In this document: piece after piece, positions 41,686 to 50,304 of the stretch
How positions within the stretch are numbered: the first letter of the stretch is position 1
Layout of the letters: each line of letters begins with the position of its first letter
Assembly (NCBI RefSeq): GCF_007829885.1
Contig: NZ_VIWW01000001.1
Location: 2,356,001 to 2,420,000 of the forward strand
Source: Streptomyces brevispora
Lineage (GTDB): Bacteria > Actinomycetota > Actinomycetes > Streptomycetales > Streptomycetaceae
Direction: 5' to 3'
DNA: 64,000 bases
Notes under the pieces: generated by a model
The model's database searches: none
Told to the model about the DNA's origin: nothing
The model's input: the letters and a program-made list of their open reading frames with translations, nothing else
Translations under genes and position numbers: made by a program

Positions 41686-42057
41686 GTGCCGACCTATCAG
41701 TACCAGTGCACCGAGTGTGGCGAGGGCCTCGAAGCGGTGCAGAAGTTCACCGATGACGCCCTGACGGTGTGCCCGAGCTGCGAAGGACGCCTGAAGAAGG
41801 TGTTCTCGGCGGTCGGCATCGTCTTCAAGGGCTCCGGCTTCTACCGGAACGACAGCCGCGGCTCCTCGTCGAGCAGCACGCCCGCACCGGCCGCCGCGAA
41901 GGCCTCCGATTCCGGATCGTCGTCCTCGACGGGGTCGGACTCCAAGTCCTCGGCCTCTTCTTCGTCGTCGACGTCCTCCACTTCGGGCTCTTCGTCGTCG
42001 TCTTCTACGGCTTCGTCCTCGTCTTCGTCTTCGTCGAGCGGTTCGTCGGCTGCCTGA
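41686..42057 (+). CDS. FmdB family zinc-ribbon protein with Ser-rich tail
   Basis: 123 residues from a GTG at 41686 with AGGAGG upstream. The N-terminal 55 residues are an FmdB/PF09723 zinc ribbon: 'YQYQCTECGEGLEAVQKF' and 'CPSCEGRLKKVFSAVGIVFKGSGFYRND', four Cys in two CxxC pairs. The remaining part is more than half Ser, disordered and of low complexity. Its DNA is rich in TCC/TCG/TCT runs. The family was once linked to formamidase or amide metabolism regulation, but its role is not settled. It lies 85 bp upstream of the MTA phosphorylase. Confidence 0.88.
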   Translation: MPTYQYQCTECGEGLEAVQKFTDDALTVCPSCEGRLKKVFSAVGIVFKGSGFYRNDSRGSSSSSTPAPAAAKASDSGSSSSTGSDSKSSASSSSSTSSTSGSSSSSSTASSSSSSSSSGSSAA

Positions 42058-42142
42058 ACCGCCGCCCCATCCGCTTCGCCCGTGACCCCGTTGATCCACT
42101 CGGCGGGGTTCTCGGCGTTTCCGGCCCCGCTAGTGTGATCGC

Positions 42143-42976
42143 ATGGTGAACGCAGAGATCGGTGTGATCGGCGGATCGGGGCTGTACTCCTTCCTGGAGG
42201 ACGTCACCGAGGTTCGCGTGGAGACCCCCTACGGAGAGCCCAGCGACTCCGTCTTCATGGGCGAGATCGGCGGGCGCCGGGTCGCCTTCCTCCCCCGGCA
42301 CGGACGCGGCCACCATGTGCCGCCGCACCGCATCAACTACCGCGCCAACCTGTGGGCGCTGCGCTCGGTCGGCGTACGCCAGGTGCTCGGCCCGTGCGCG
42401 GTCGGCGGGCTCCGGCCGGAGTACGGGCCGGGAACACTCCTCGTACCGGACCAGCTGGTGGACCGTACGAAGGCCCGCACCCAGACGTTCTACGACGGGG
42501 AGACCCGGGCGGACGGAGTGGTGCCGAACGTGGCGCATCTGAGCTTCGCCGACCCCTACTGCCCCAAGGGGCGCAAGGCCGCGCTGGCGGCGGCCCGGGG
42601 CCGGGACTGGGAGCCCGTGGACGGCGGCACCCTGGTGGTCATCGAGGGGCCGCGCTTCTCGACCCGGGCGGAATCGCGCTGGCACGCGGCGATGGGCTGG
42701 TCGGTGGTCGGCATGACCGGGCACCCGGAGGCCGTCCTCGCCCGCGAACTGGGGCTCTGCTACTCGACGATGACGCTGGTGACGGACCTGGACGCGGGCG
42801 CGGAGACCGGCCAGGGCGTCTCCCACGGCGAGGTGCTCGAGGTGTTCGCGGCCAACGTCGACCGGCTGCGCTCGGTCCTCTTCGACGTGGTGGCCGCACT
42901 GCCGGCGGAGGCGGACCGCGACTGCCCGTGCGCGCATGCGCTGGACGGAATCGACACGGGGATCGAGCTGCCCTAG
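42143..42976 (+). CDS. mtnP: S-methyl-5'-thioadenosine phosphorylase
   Basis: 277 residues. 'IGVIGGSGLYSFLED', 'PRHGRGHHVPPHRINYRANLWAL' (about residues 52-74), 'VVIEGPRFSTRAESRWHAAMG' and 'VGMTGHPEAVLARELGLCYSTMTLVTDLDAG' are the MTAP/PNP signatures. It splits methylthioadenosine with phosphate to adenine and methylthioribose 1-phosphate, removing a by-product of polyamine and SAM use. A hexameric PNP with related specificity is the main alternative. Confidence 0.92.
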   Translation: MVNAEIGVIGGSGLYSFLEDVTEVRVETPYGEPSDSVFMGEIGGRRVAFLPRHGRGHHVPPHRINYRANLWALRSVGVRQVLGPCAVGGLRPEYGPGTLLVPDQLVDRTKARTQTFYDGETRADGVVPNVAHLSFADPYCPKGRKAALAAARGRDWEPVDGGTLVVIEGPRFSTRAESRWHAAMGWSVVGMTGHPEAVLARELGLCYSTMTLVTDLDAGAETGQGVSHGEVLEVFAANVDRLRSVLFDVVAALPAEADRDCPCAHALDGIDTGIELP

Positions 42977-43075
42977 GCGGGGTGGGGCGGGTTGTTGGGG
43001 CGGGGTTGGTGCTGGGGCGGGGCTGCCGGGGGCTGCGGCGGGGTGGGGCTGGGTCCGTTTTGCTCGGGTCGCCGG

Positions 43076-43178
43076 CTCGGGCCGTTCTGACTCGGGCCGT
43101 TCTGACTCGGGCCGTTCTGACTCGGGCCGCCGGCTCAGGCAGTTGGCTCACGCAGTTGGAGTAGGCAGTTGGAGTAGG
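43076..43178. repeat. Two short tandem repeats, 15-bp and 13-bp units
   Basis: CTCGGGCCGTTCTGA is repeated three times exactly (43076-43120), with a partial fourth copy. CAGTTGG plus six bases (13-bp unit) follows three times at 43140-43178. They lie between the MTA phosphorylase and the CpaB-like gene, in a stretch of about 340 bp where I see no gene. Such arrays are prone to slippage. Confidence 0.8.
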
Positions 43179-43319
43179 GCGCGGATGGGTGAGGGAGTTC
43201 TCCACATGGGCTGAGCCGTCCACAGGGCTCAGCGGGAAGCTCTCGAATGCCGGATCGTGAGGCCTGTTCATCCGGGGCCGCTCGATGCCCCACCTTCTTT
43301 GTCCCAGGCGGTGTTTGAC

Positions 43320-43916
43320 ATGCGCTCATCCGGCTCACCCGTTTCATCGCAGTCCGCTCCACCCTCCGGTTCTCCGCTGATGTGCGCACCCGCGCCCGCA
43401 CCCTGCGGGGTGCCCGCGTTCCCGCCGCTGCGAGTGCGCGGGGGCAGCGGGCACCGGCTGCGAAGGGCGGTATGGCGCCGACGGCACGCGATGGCTGCCG
43501 GGCTGGCCCTGACGGCTGTCGCGCTGGCCGCTTCGGGGCTCGGAGGGGGCGGCGACGGCACGGGGCACGAGGCGTCCGGTGTGGCGACCGGCGCGGCCGG
43601 GACGGCACGGGAGCGGGCAGCGCCGCCGGTCCGGCTGGTATCAGCACCGGTCCGGATCGCGGATGCGGCGACGGTCCGGCTCCTGCGGCCGGGAGACCGC
43701 GTCGATGTGATCGCGTCCGGTACCGGGACCGACACCGACGCCCGGGTGCTGGCGAAGGGTGCGCGGGTGGCCCAGGTACCAGAGACGTCCGCCGACGGTT
43801 CGATGGAGAACGGGACACTCAACGGGGCACTCGTGGTGCTGTCGGTGCCACGAGCCACGGCCGCGACGCTGGCAGGTGCGGGAGTCTCGGCCGGGCTTGC
43901 GGTGATTCTGTGCTGA
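43320..43916 (+). CDS. CpaB/RcpC-like SAF domain protein
   Basis: 198 residues from the ATG at 43320. After a Pro/Arg-rich cytoplasmic N-terminus there is one membrane helix ('AAGLALTAVALAASGLG', about residues 60-76). The external part has 'VRIADAATVRLLRPGDRVDVIASG', the RcpC/CpaB pattern that in Flp/tad pilus systems follows an SAF domain. Only the RcpC-like portion is clear. No other pilus gene is nearby, so it is a lone homologue of unknown role. It lies upstream of mscL by 123 bp. Confidence 0.75.
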   Translation: MRSSGSPVSSQSAPPSGSPLMCAPAPAPCGVPAFPPLRVRGGSGHRLRRAVWRRRHAMAAGLALTAVALAASGLGGGGDGTGHEASGVATGAAGTARERAAPPVRLVSAPVRIADAATVRLLRPGDRVDVIASGTGTDTDARVLAKGARVAQVPETSADGSMENGTLNGALVVLSVPRATAATLAGAGVSAGLAVILC

Positions 43917-44039
43917 TCCGCACTGGCGGACCATCATCCCGCCTGACGAAGACGCGAAATTGGGTTGTATCACCTTGTACTGCCGTAGGTTGCGGAGAAA
44001 TTTGCTCCCTTTACGGCATATACGAAGGATGGCTCACCC

Positions 44040-44552
44040 TTGAGCGCGAAGAAGAAGGTCAGTCTGCTGGACGGCTTCAAGGCCTTCCTGATGCGCGGCA
44101 ATGTCATCGACCTGGCGGTCGCCGTCGTCATCGGCGCCGCGTTCACCAACATCGTGAACACGATCGTCAAGGGCGTCATCAATCCGCTCGTCGGTGCGTT
44201 TGGCACCAAGGATCTGGAGAACTACAGCTCCTGCCTCAAGGGCCCCTGCGTGACGGACCCGAAGTCGGGCGAGGCGACCGAGGGAATCCGGATCCTGTGG
44301 GGTTCGGTACTCAGCGCCACCCTCGGCTTCGTGATCACCGCTGCCGTCGTCTACTTCCTGATGGTCCTGCCGATGGCGAAGTACCTCGCCAGGCGCGCGG
44401 CCGTGCTGGCGGCGAAGGAGGGCGTGCAGGAGACGCTGGAGGTCAGCGAACTGGAGGTGCTCAAGGAGATCCGCGACGCACTGGTCTCGCAGCGCGTCGG
44501 CCCGGCCGGGGAGAACCGCGGCCGGCCATCGGGACAGGAGCACAAGGAGTAG
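44040..44552 (+). CDS. mscL: Large-conductance mechanosensitive channel
   Basis: 170 residues from a TTG at 44040. 'LLDGFKAFLMRGNVIDLAVAVVIGAAFTNIVNTIVKGVINPLVG' covers the N-terminal helix and first membrane helix of MscL. A second membrane helix 'VLSATLGFVITAAVVYFLMVLPM' follows near residue 90. The periplasmic loop has two Cys ('SSCLKGPCV'), which is unusual for MscL and could form a disulfide. It acts as an emergency valve releasing solutes on osmotic downshock. The C-terminal tail is charged and helical. Confidence 0.93.
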   Translation: MSAKKKVSLLDGFKAFLMRGNVIDLAVAVVIGAAFTNIVNTIVKGVINPLVGAFGTKDLENYSSCLKGPCVTDPKSGEATEGIRILWGSVLSATLGFVITAAVVYFLMVLPMAKYLARRAAVLAAKEGVQETLEVSELEVLKEIRDALVSQRVGPAGENRGRPSGQEHKE

Positions 44553-44589
44553 GACGCCGCTCCGGGGCGTGGCTGCCCGGGGCTCGGGG

Positions 44590-44799
44590 TCAGACGTGGT
44601 GCGGCGGCTTCTCGTCAAGGAAACGGGCCAGGTCGGAGGCGCTGCCGCCGGAAGGGGCCCGCTCCCCCCATCCCCGGTCCGTGTCGTCCGCGGACTGCTG
44701 GTCCAGCGGATCGTCGAAGATCAGCGCCGGCTTGGGCTTCGGCCGGTCCGACGGGTCCTGCTTCGAATCGCGCGGTCCGGGGGCGGGGGCGGTACTCAT
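44590..44799 (-). CDS. Small conserved-looking protein, unknown
   Basis: 69 residues. It is Pro- and Asp-rich, with 'KPALIFDDPLDQQSADD' in the middle and 'GGSASDLARFLDEKPPHH' at the C-terminus. The two helix-like motifs look purposeful and the DNA shows third-position GC preference in this frame. I do not recognise a family. It is convergent with mscL across 37 bp. Confidence 0.55.
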   Translation of the reverse strand: MSTAPAPGPRDSKQDPSDRPKPKPALIFDDPLDQQSADDTDRGWGERAPSGGSASDLARFLDEKPPHHV

Positions 44800-44809
44800 A
44801 CCCCCAGGG

Positions 44810-44905
44810 TACGGCTGTCCTCCAGGGCGCGGCTGCCCTCCGGGGTACGGCTGCGCTCAGCGGCGCGGCTGCCCTCCAGGACACGGCTGCGCTCAGCGGC
44901 GCGGC
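44810..44905. repeat. Tandem repeat, 36-bp period (2 x 18)
   Basis: TACGGCTG/CACGGCTG blocks start at 44810, 44846 and 44882, exactly 36 bp apart, each with a half-unit copy GCGCGGCTG 18 bp in. It occupies the gap between the small protein and the molybdoenzyme operon's last gene. No coding role is evident. Confidence 0.7.
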
Positions 44906-44910
44906 CGTGG

Positions 44911-45381
44911 TCAGCGGTCCTTCGGGTCGAGCGCCCAGAGGCCGAGCACGACGAGGAACGACAGGCAGAGGAAACCGGCCCCCCACCAGGCAGTGCCGGA
45001 GTTGCCCTTCATCCATTCGTCGATGATGACGGTCAGGCCCCAGAGCTGTCCGATGACCACGGTCATGGCCAGGGTCAGCCGGGCTGTGAGCTTCGAGGAG
45101 CGCTCCGGTTCCTGGTCGCTGCCGGCTCCCGGTCCCGGTCCGGTGTGGCGGACGCGGGGGTCGCCGTAACCGCTGGTGGCCCGGATCTGCGGGTAGCGCT
45201 CATGTACGGGCCGGTTGAGTTCGGGCCGGGCGCTGCCCGGGTGGTACTCCGGGTAGTGCCGACCGGGGTCGGACTGCTGGGAGGCGGGCTGCTGCGGGTC
45301 GGGCTGCTGCGGGTCGGGCTGCTGCGGGTCGGGTTGCTGCGGGTCGGGTTGCTGCGGGTCGGGTTGCTGGGAGGTGGTCAT
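44911..45381 (-). CDS. Membrane protein with QQPDP repeats, last gene of the Mo-enzyme operon
   Basis: 156 residues. The N-terminus has five tandem Q-Q-P-D-P units encoded by a perfect 15-bp DNA repeat (about 45286-45370), which suggests slippage-prone length variation. Two membrane helices follow ('LTLAMTVVIGQLWGLTVIIDEWM' and 'WWGAGFLCLSFLVVLGLWAL'). Its start overlaps the Rieske gene stop (ATGA), tying it to that operon. Function unknown; it may be a small subunit or assembly protein. Confidence 0.75.
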   Translation of the reverse strand: MTTSQQPDPQQPDPQQPDPQQPDPQQPDPQQPASQQSDPGRHYPEYHPGSARPELNRPVHERYPQIRATSGYGDPRVRHTGPGPGAGSDQEPERSSKLTARLTLAMTVVIGQLWGLTVIIDEWMKGNSGTAWWGAGFLCLSFLVVLGLWALDPKDR

Positions 45382-46112
45382 GTCGCCCTCCCGTGGATCT
45401 CGGCGTCACCGGCTTGGGTGGCCGAGGTGGCCTTCGTGACCAAGGGGAGGGAGGTACGCGAGGGGTGGGAGATGCCGGACGCCGCAGGGGCCTCGGCACC
45501 CCTCTTCGCTCCGGGGCAGCCGATCCGGGAGGCCAGGTCCGAGCGGTCCTCGCCCAGCCGGCGGCAGATTCCCTGTTCGATGCTCTCGCCGGAGTGGGTG
45601 GTGCCCACCGCCCAGATACTGCCGTCGGTCTGCTCGGCGAGCACCACCTTGGGCAGTCTCCGGGGTGGCGGTCCCGCGGTGACCTCGCCGGTACGGGCAT
45701 CGAAGACGCCTTCGTGGCAGGGGCAGTACAGCTCGCCCTCGGGGCCCCGGTCCTTCCGCCAGAGCACGGCGCAGGCGAGATGCGTACAGATCGCCGAGTA
45801 GCCGACGAGGGTCCCGTCATTGAGCCGGACGGCGACCGCGCGATCCTCCTCGTCCGGATAGCGGAAGGCGACGGACTCCCCTGGCAGCAGTTGGGCGCTG
45901 ATCCTCTTCGGCGCGAGTGCTTTGGCGTCGTCGGGGTCGCCGTGGCGCGGGAGGATGCCGGAGGCGACGCCGAGTCCGCCGACGGCGAGTCCGCCGGAGA
46001 CGGTGGCGACAATCCGCAGGTAGTCGCGCCTGGTGGTGAGGGAGTCCGCGGCGATCCGGTCACGCAGGGCCTCACGCGGGTCCCCGGAGGACGGCTGGTC
46101 GGTGCCGTTCAT
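45378..46112 (-). CDS. Rieske 2Fe-2S protein with Tat-like N-terminus
   Basis: 244 residues. 'TTRRDYLRIVATVSGGLAVGGLGVA' (about residues 26-50) has twin arginines and a hydrophobic stretch, so a Tat-exported or N-anchored protein is expected. The Rieske cluster ligands are Cys109/His111 ('CTHLAC') and Cys130/His133 ('CPCH'), with Cys114 and Cys132 as the usual disulfide pair. About 75 extra residues at the C-terminus are low complexity. It is probably an electron carrier for the molybdoenzyme. It overlaps genes on both sides by 4 nt. Confidence 0.9.
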   Translation of the reverse strand: MNGTDQPSSGDPREALRDRIAADSLTTRRDYLRIVATVSGGLAVGGLGVASGILPRHGDPDDAKALAPKRISAQLLPGESVAFRYPDEEDRAVAVRLNDGTLVGYSAICTHLACAVLWRKDRGPEGELYCPCHEGVFDARTGEVTAGPPPRRLPKVVLAEQTDGSIWAVGTTHSGESIEQGICRRLGEDRSDLASRIGCPGAKRGAEAPAASGISHPSRTSLPLVTKATSATQAGDAEIHGRAT

Positions 46113-46711
46113 CGGCGGACGTCCTTACCGTTGACCTCCACGACGGGCAGACCGCCGGGCACCGGCCACTGGACCTTGTCGGCGGGGACGACCATGGCGA
46201 CGCCGGTGCGGACCTCGCTCTCGCCGAAGACGAAGGTGTCGGCGACCTGGACGCCGGGGCGTTCGGCCTGGAGTTCCTCGACGGTTCCGTAGAAGAGCGC
46301 TCCCGTCGGGCAGACGGTGGCACACATGGGGGCGAGGCCGTAGGCGGTGCGGTCGTAGCAGAGGTTGCACTTCATCTGGAGCTTGGCCTGGAGGTCGATC
46401 TTCGGGACACCGAAGGGGCAGGCGTTGACGCAGTTGGCGCAGCCGATGCAGCGGGTGGTGTCCGCCTGCTGCACCACCCCGTCCGCGGTCACCAGGATCG
46501 CGTCGGCGGGGCAGACCTCGGCGCACGGGGCAACGGGGTCCTCGCAGTGCATGCAGACCGTGGGAAGGGAGGCGACGGACCGGCCCTCGTCGGTGTAGTC
46601 GAGGTGGATCATCGACTTGCCGCGGTGCGAGTCGCATTCCCGGCAGGCGGAGACGCAGGCCTGGCAGCCGATGCAGCGCCCCGGGTCGATAAAGATCGTT
46701 CTGCCCATCAT
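46109..46711 (-). CDS. 4Fe-4S ferredoxin-type electron transfer subunit
   Basis: 200 residues from the ATG at 46711, with GAGGAGCTGAGG just upstream. Four Cys clusters are visible: 'CIGCQACVSAC', 'CMHCEDPVAPCAEVCP', 'CIGCANCVNACPFG' and 'CNLCYDR...CATVCP'. This matches the beta subunits of DMSO reductase-family enzymes (NrfC/HycB/FdhB type), which wire the catalytic subunit to the membrane. No export signal is present. It lies 8 bp after the catalytic subunit gene. Confidence 0.92.
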   Translation of the reverse strand: MMGRTIFIDPGRCIGCQACVSACRECDSHRGKSMIHLDYTDEGRSVASLPTVCMHCEDPVAPCAEVCPADAILVTADGVVQQADTTRCIGCANCVNACPFGVPKIDLQAKLQMKCNLCYDRTAYGLAPMCATVCPTGALFYGTVEELQAERPGVQVADTFVFGESEVRTGVAMVVPADKVQWPVPGGLPVVEVNGKDVRR

Positions 46712-46718
46712 GCGGGCC

Positions 46719-49073
46719 TCAGCTCCTCTCCGAGGTTCCGCGGCCCTGCGGGGCCGTGGGCGGCAACGGGTCGGTACGGGACACCTGGGTCTCCGGGTAG
46801 GCGACATGGCCCGGTGCGGCAGGAGGTGCGGGGACCTCGTCGATCTTCTCGGCGTGCTCGATGCGGCAGGCGCACACCTTGTACTCGGGGATCTTGGAGC
46901 GGGGGTCCAGGGCGTCGATGGTCAGCGCGTTGGCGGAGGTGGGAACGGGCCAGTGGTAGGGGATGAAGACGGTGTCGGGGCGGATCGCCTCGGTGACCAG
47001 GGCGGGGAAGACCTCGCTGCCGCGCCGGGTGACGACGCGGACCGGTTCGCCGTTGCGGAAGCCGTGGGAGGGGTGGATCTCGGCCCAGGGGCGCGGGGTC
47101 TGTTCGACGAGGGCGCCCAGACGGCGGGTCTGGTTGCCGGAGAGGAAGTGCGCGACGGTGCGTCCGGTGGTGAGGGACATCGGGTGCTCGTCGTCGTACG
47201 GGTCCATCGGCGGGTGCCAGTCGACGACCTGCATATGGATCTTGCCGTCGGGGTGGTAGGTCCTGCCGTCCTCGAAGAGACGGGGTGTGCCGGGGTGGTC
47301 GATGGAGGGGCAGGGCCAGGCGATTCCGCCCGTCTCCTCCAGACGTTCGTAGGTGATGCCGTAGTAGTCGTTGACGGTGCCGGCGGAGGCGATCCGCAGT
47401 TCGTCGAAGACTTCGCGGGAGCCGGCGAAGGCGAATTTGTCGCCCGCGCCGAGGCGTCTGGCCAGTTCGCACATCACCCAGGTGTCGGTCCGCACACCGG
47501 GAGGCGGGTCCTGGGCCTTGTTGTGCTTGACCACGCGGGCCTCGGCGTTGGCCATCACCCCTTCGTCCTCTGCCCAGGTGGTGACGGGGAAGACGACATG
47601 GGCGTTGGCAGCGGTCTCGGAAAGGAAGAAATCGAATTGGGCGTGGAACTCTGTCGTGTCGTAACCCTCCTTGACCACTTTGTAGTTGGGGAGGGAGACG
47701 AACGGGTTGTTGCAGATACCGATCAGTCCGCGGATCTCGCGGCGTCGCATCTGCCAGACCATTTCCATCATCGACGTTCCGGCGGGCGGGAGTTCGGACT
47801 CCTCGATGCCCCAGATCTCACAGATCTGCCGGCGGTGTTCCTCGTTCGCGATCGAGCGGCCGCCCGGCAGGAGGTCGGACTTCTGGCCGTGCTCGCGGCC
47901 GCCCTGTCCGTTGCCCTGACCTGTGATGGTTCCGTATCCGGCACCGGGTTTGCCGATGTGCCCGGTGGCCGCGCAGAGGTTGATCACGGCGAGGCAGTTC
48001 TCGACGCCCTGCGAGTGGTGCTCGATGCCGCGGGCGTGCCAGGCCATGGCCTTGGGCGCACGGGCGAAGGTGCGGGCGACCTGGACGATCTGTTCGGCGG
48101 GGACACCGCAGATCTCCGCGGACCTGGACGGCGGGTACTCGGCGGCCTTGGCCTTCACCTCCTCCCAGCCGGTGGCATGAGCGGCGAGATAGGTCTCGTC
48201 GGTGAGCCCTTCCTCGATGACCACGTTCAGCACGGCGTTGAAGAACGCCGAGTCAGTGCCGGGTTTGAGGGCGACATGGATGTCGGCGGTCCGGGCGATG
48301 GCCGTCTCGCGCGGGTCGATGACGATCAGGCTGGCCCCACGGTCCCGGGCGCCCCACACGTACTGGGTCATCACGGGAAAGCACTCGCCGACGTTGGAGC
48401 CCGCGATCAGCAGGCAGTCGGTGAGCAGGATGTCGGAGAAGGGGTTGCCGGCCCGGTCGATGCCGAAGGCGAGCTTGTTGGCGCCGGCGGCGCTGACCAT
48501 GCAGAGTCGGCCGTTGTAGTCGACGTGCCGGGACTTGAGGGCGACCCGGGCGAATTTGCCGACCAGATAGGTCTTCTCGGAGAACAGACTGGCTCCGCCG
48601 AGCAACCCGAAGGCGTCGTTCCCGTACGTCTGCTGGATGCGCTTGATCTCGGCGACGGTGAAGTCGAGGGCCTCGTCCCAGGAGACCTCCCGGAAGTCCT
48701 CCTCACGGGAGCGGCGCATCAGCGGGGCGGTGAGCCGGTCGGGGTGGTTGACCTGCTGGTACGCGTTGATGCCCTTGGGGCACAGGCGCATCCGGTTGAT
48801 GTCGTGGTTGCGCGGTTCGACGCCGAAGACCTTGCCGGCGCGGTCGACGCGGAGATACATCCCGCACTGGACGCCGCAGAAGCAGCAGTGGGTGGGGACG
48901 AGCGTCTCGCCGTTCTGGTCGGCATGCCACTGGTCGGCGGGGATGCCGCCCGCGTCCCGGAAGGCGCGGGTACCCGGCGGCGCGAGGGAGGGGTCGAGGG
49001 GAACGGCCGCACGGGGGCCGGCAGCTCGCGGGCCGGCTGCTCGGGGGTCGGCTACTCGGGGATCCGCGGTCAC
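46719..49073 (-). CDS. Molybdopterin oxidoreductase, formate dehydrogenase/nitrate reductase-like
   Basis: 784 residues from the GTG at 49073, overlapping the membrane subunit stop. An N-terminal [4Fe-4S] motif Cys63-x2-Cys66-x3-Cys70-x27-Cys98 is present. Cys190 in 'NGRLCMVSA' is the probable Mo ligand, as in Cys-type formate dehydrogenases and assimilatory nitrate reductases. No Tat signal is present, so the active site is cytoplasmic. The first 25 residues are a degenerate 'ADPRAAGPRAAGP' repeat. The substrate is not settled: formate, nitrate or another small molecule. Confidence 0.88.
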   Translation of the reverse strand: MTADPRVADPRAAGPRAAGPRAAVPLDPSLAPPGTRAFRDAGGIPADQWHADQNGETLVPTHCCFCGVQCGMYLRVDRAGKVFGVEPRNHDINRMRLCPKGINAYQQVNHPDRLTAPLMRRSREEDFREVSWDEALDFTVAEIKRIQQTYGNDAFGLLGGASLFSEKTYLVGKFARVALKSRHVDYNGRLCMVSAAGANKLAFGIDRAGNPFSDILLTDCLLIAGSNVGECFPVMTQYVWGARDRGASLIVIDPRETAIARTADIHVALKPGTDSAFFNAVLNVVIEEGLTDETYLAAHATGWEEVKAKAAEYPPSRSAEICGVPAEQIVQVARTFARAPKAMAWHARGIEHHSQGVENCLAVINLCAATGHIGKPGAGYGTITGQGNGQGGREHGQKSDLLPGGRSIANEEHRRQICEIWGIEESELPPAGTSMMEMVWQMRRREIRGLIGICNNPFVSLPNYKVVKEGYDTTEFHAQFDFFLSETAANAHVVFPVTTWAEDEGVMANAEARVVKHNKAQDPPPGVRTDTWVMCELARRLGAGDKFAFAGSREVFDELRIASAGTVNDYYGITYERLEETGGIAWPCPSIDHPGTPRLFEDGRTYHPDGKIHMQVVDWHPPMDPYDDEHPMSLTTGRTVAHFLSGNQTRRLGALVEQTPRPWAEIHPSHGFRNGEPVRVVTRRGSEVFPALVTEAIRPDTVFIPYHWPVPTSANALTIDALDPRSKIPEYKVCACRIEHAEKIDEVPAPPAAPGHVAYPETQVSRTDPLPPTAPQGRGTSERS

Positions 49074-50221
49074 TTGAAGCCCTTCTTCACCTGGGAGAGA
49101 TAGGCGCTGCCGCGCAGCACCCGCTTGCAGCGCGGGCAGTACTCGGCCCACGCGTCGAAGTCGAGGCTGAGGTCGCGCATGGTGCCGCGGAGGTTGTCGA
49201 CGTACGGGGCGGTGTCGATGGGCTCCTCGCAGCGGCGGCAGCTGAAGACCTGCTGGTCCTGCCGGCCGGTGTACTTGAACAGCTGCATGCCGACCGCGGC
49301 GGGCCGCTGGACGATGTGGAAGAACTTCCCGAACGGGATGTAGATCAGGGTGAAGACCACCGACACCATGTGGAGGATCGCCAGGAACTCGTATCCGCCG
49401 CCGTGCAGGAAGATCGAGGAGAAGGTGAGCAGCAGGCCCGTGACGGAGATGACGATGAGCGCGATCAGCGGTACCAGGTCGTAGCCGAACCGCTGGCCCG
49501 TGATGGCGCCGCGGTCCTTCATCCGGCGCCACAGGAAGTAGGAGGCGCCCGGGATGACGAGAACGGCGGCGATGTCCAGGCCGTGAAACATCAGCCGGCC
49601 GAGGATGTTCAGGGAGTCGAACCCGATGATCTTGAAGCCCCAGATACGCATCTCGTAGCCGGGCCCGGCGCCACTGCCGGAGGTGAAGGTGAACCAGCCC
49701 CAGGTCAGCGGGAAGGTGATCAAGGAGGCGAGGATGCAGCCCCAGAAGATCAGCTGGTGGGCGGCCCAGCGGGCGCGGGAGCGGGCGCCGAGGAACTTCT
49801 GGAAGCCGAGGTAGGTGGCGATCATCTTCGGCAGGGCCGTGGGGGCCTTACGGAAGTTGGCGACCGAGAAGAGGCTTCCCCAGCCCTTCTTGAGCAGCCG
49901 CCGGGCCCCGGGCGCGGAGACCCAGACCGTGTAGCGGTAGGCAACCCCGAAGGCGAGGAAGACCGTGGCCACGGCATAGGGCAGCAGGGCCGAGTCGAAG
50001 TTCTCCAGAAGCCTGCTGCCGAGCACGATCGCGAGGACGAGCAGGAGGGAGACGATGACGCCGGCCGCGGTGGCGCGGGCGGTGGCGGACCGGGGAACCG
50101 TGGCAGCGGGGCGGGTGGGCCCGTCTGCGGACGGCAGGGTGCCGACCGCCGCGGACGCCCCGGTGCCTGCACCGGGGGCGGGTTGCGCGGTGGCGGCAGA
50201 GGGCTCTGGTGGCTCGGTCAC
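49070..50221 (-). CDS. Membrane subunit of the Mo-enzyme with C-terminal Cys motifs
   Basis: 383 residues. After about 50 Ala/Pro-rich residues there are six membrane segments, with His residues suited to b-type haem (for example 'MFHGLDIAAVL' and 'AILHMVSVVFTLIYIPFGKFFHIVQRP'). The C-terminal soluble tail has 'CRRC' and 'CPRC', which may bind a metal or an Fe-S cluster. It resembles NarI-like or HdrE-like quinol subunits. It is the first gene of the operon and probably exchanges electrons between quinones and the ferredoxin subunit. Confidence 0.85.
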   Translation of the reverse strand: MTEPPEPSAATAQPAPGAGTGASAAVGTLPSADGPTRPAATVPRSATARATAAGVIVSLLLVLAIVLGSRLLENFDSALLPYAVATVFLAFGVAYRYTVWVSAPGARRLLKKGWGSLFSVANFRKAPTALPKMIATYLGFQKFLGARSRARWAAHQLIFWGCILASLITFPLTWGWFTFTSGSGAGPGYEMRIWGFKIIGFDSLNILGRLMFHGLDIAAVLVIPGASYFLWRRMKDRGAITGQRFGYDLVPLIALIVISVTGLLLTFSSIFLHGGGYEFLAILHMVSVVFTLIYIPFGKFFHIVQRPAAVGMQLFKYTGRQDQQVFSCRRCEEPIDTAPYVDNLRGTMRDLSLDFDAWAEYCPRCKRVLRGSAYLSQVKKGFK

Positions 50222-50304
50222 TCCGTCACGGTAGGACCGCGTGGGGAAGTTGGTCCTGTTTTATGGCCATACGGGGGTGCGAGTGTTGGAGCGAGGCGGC
50301 ATCC

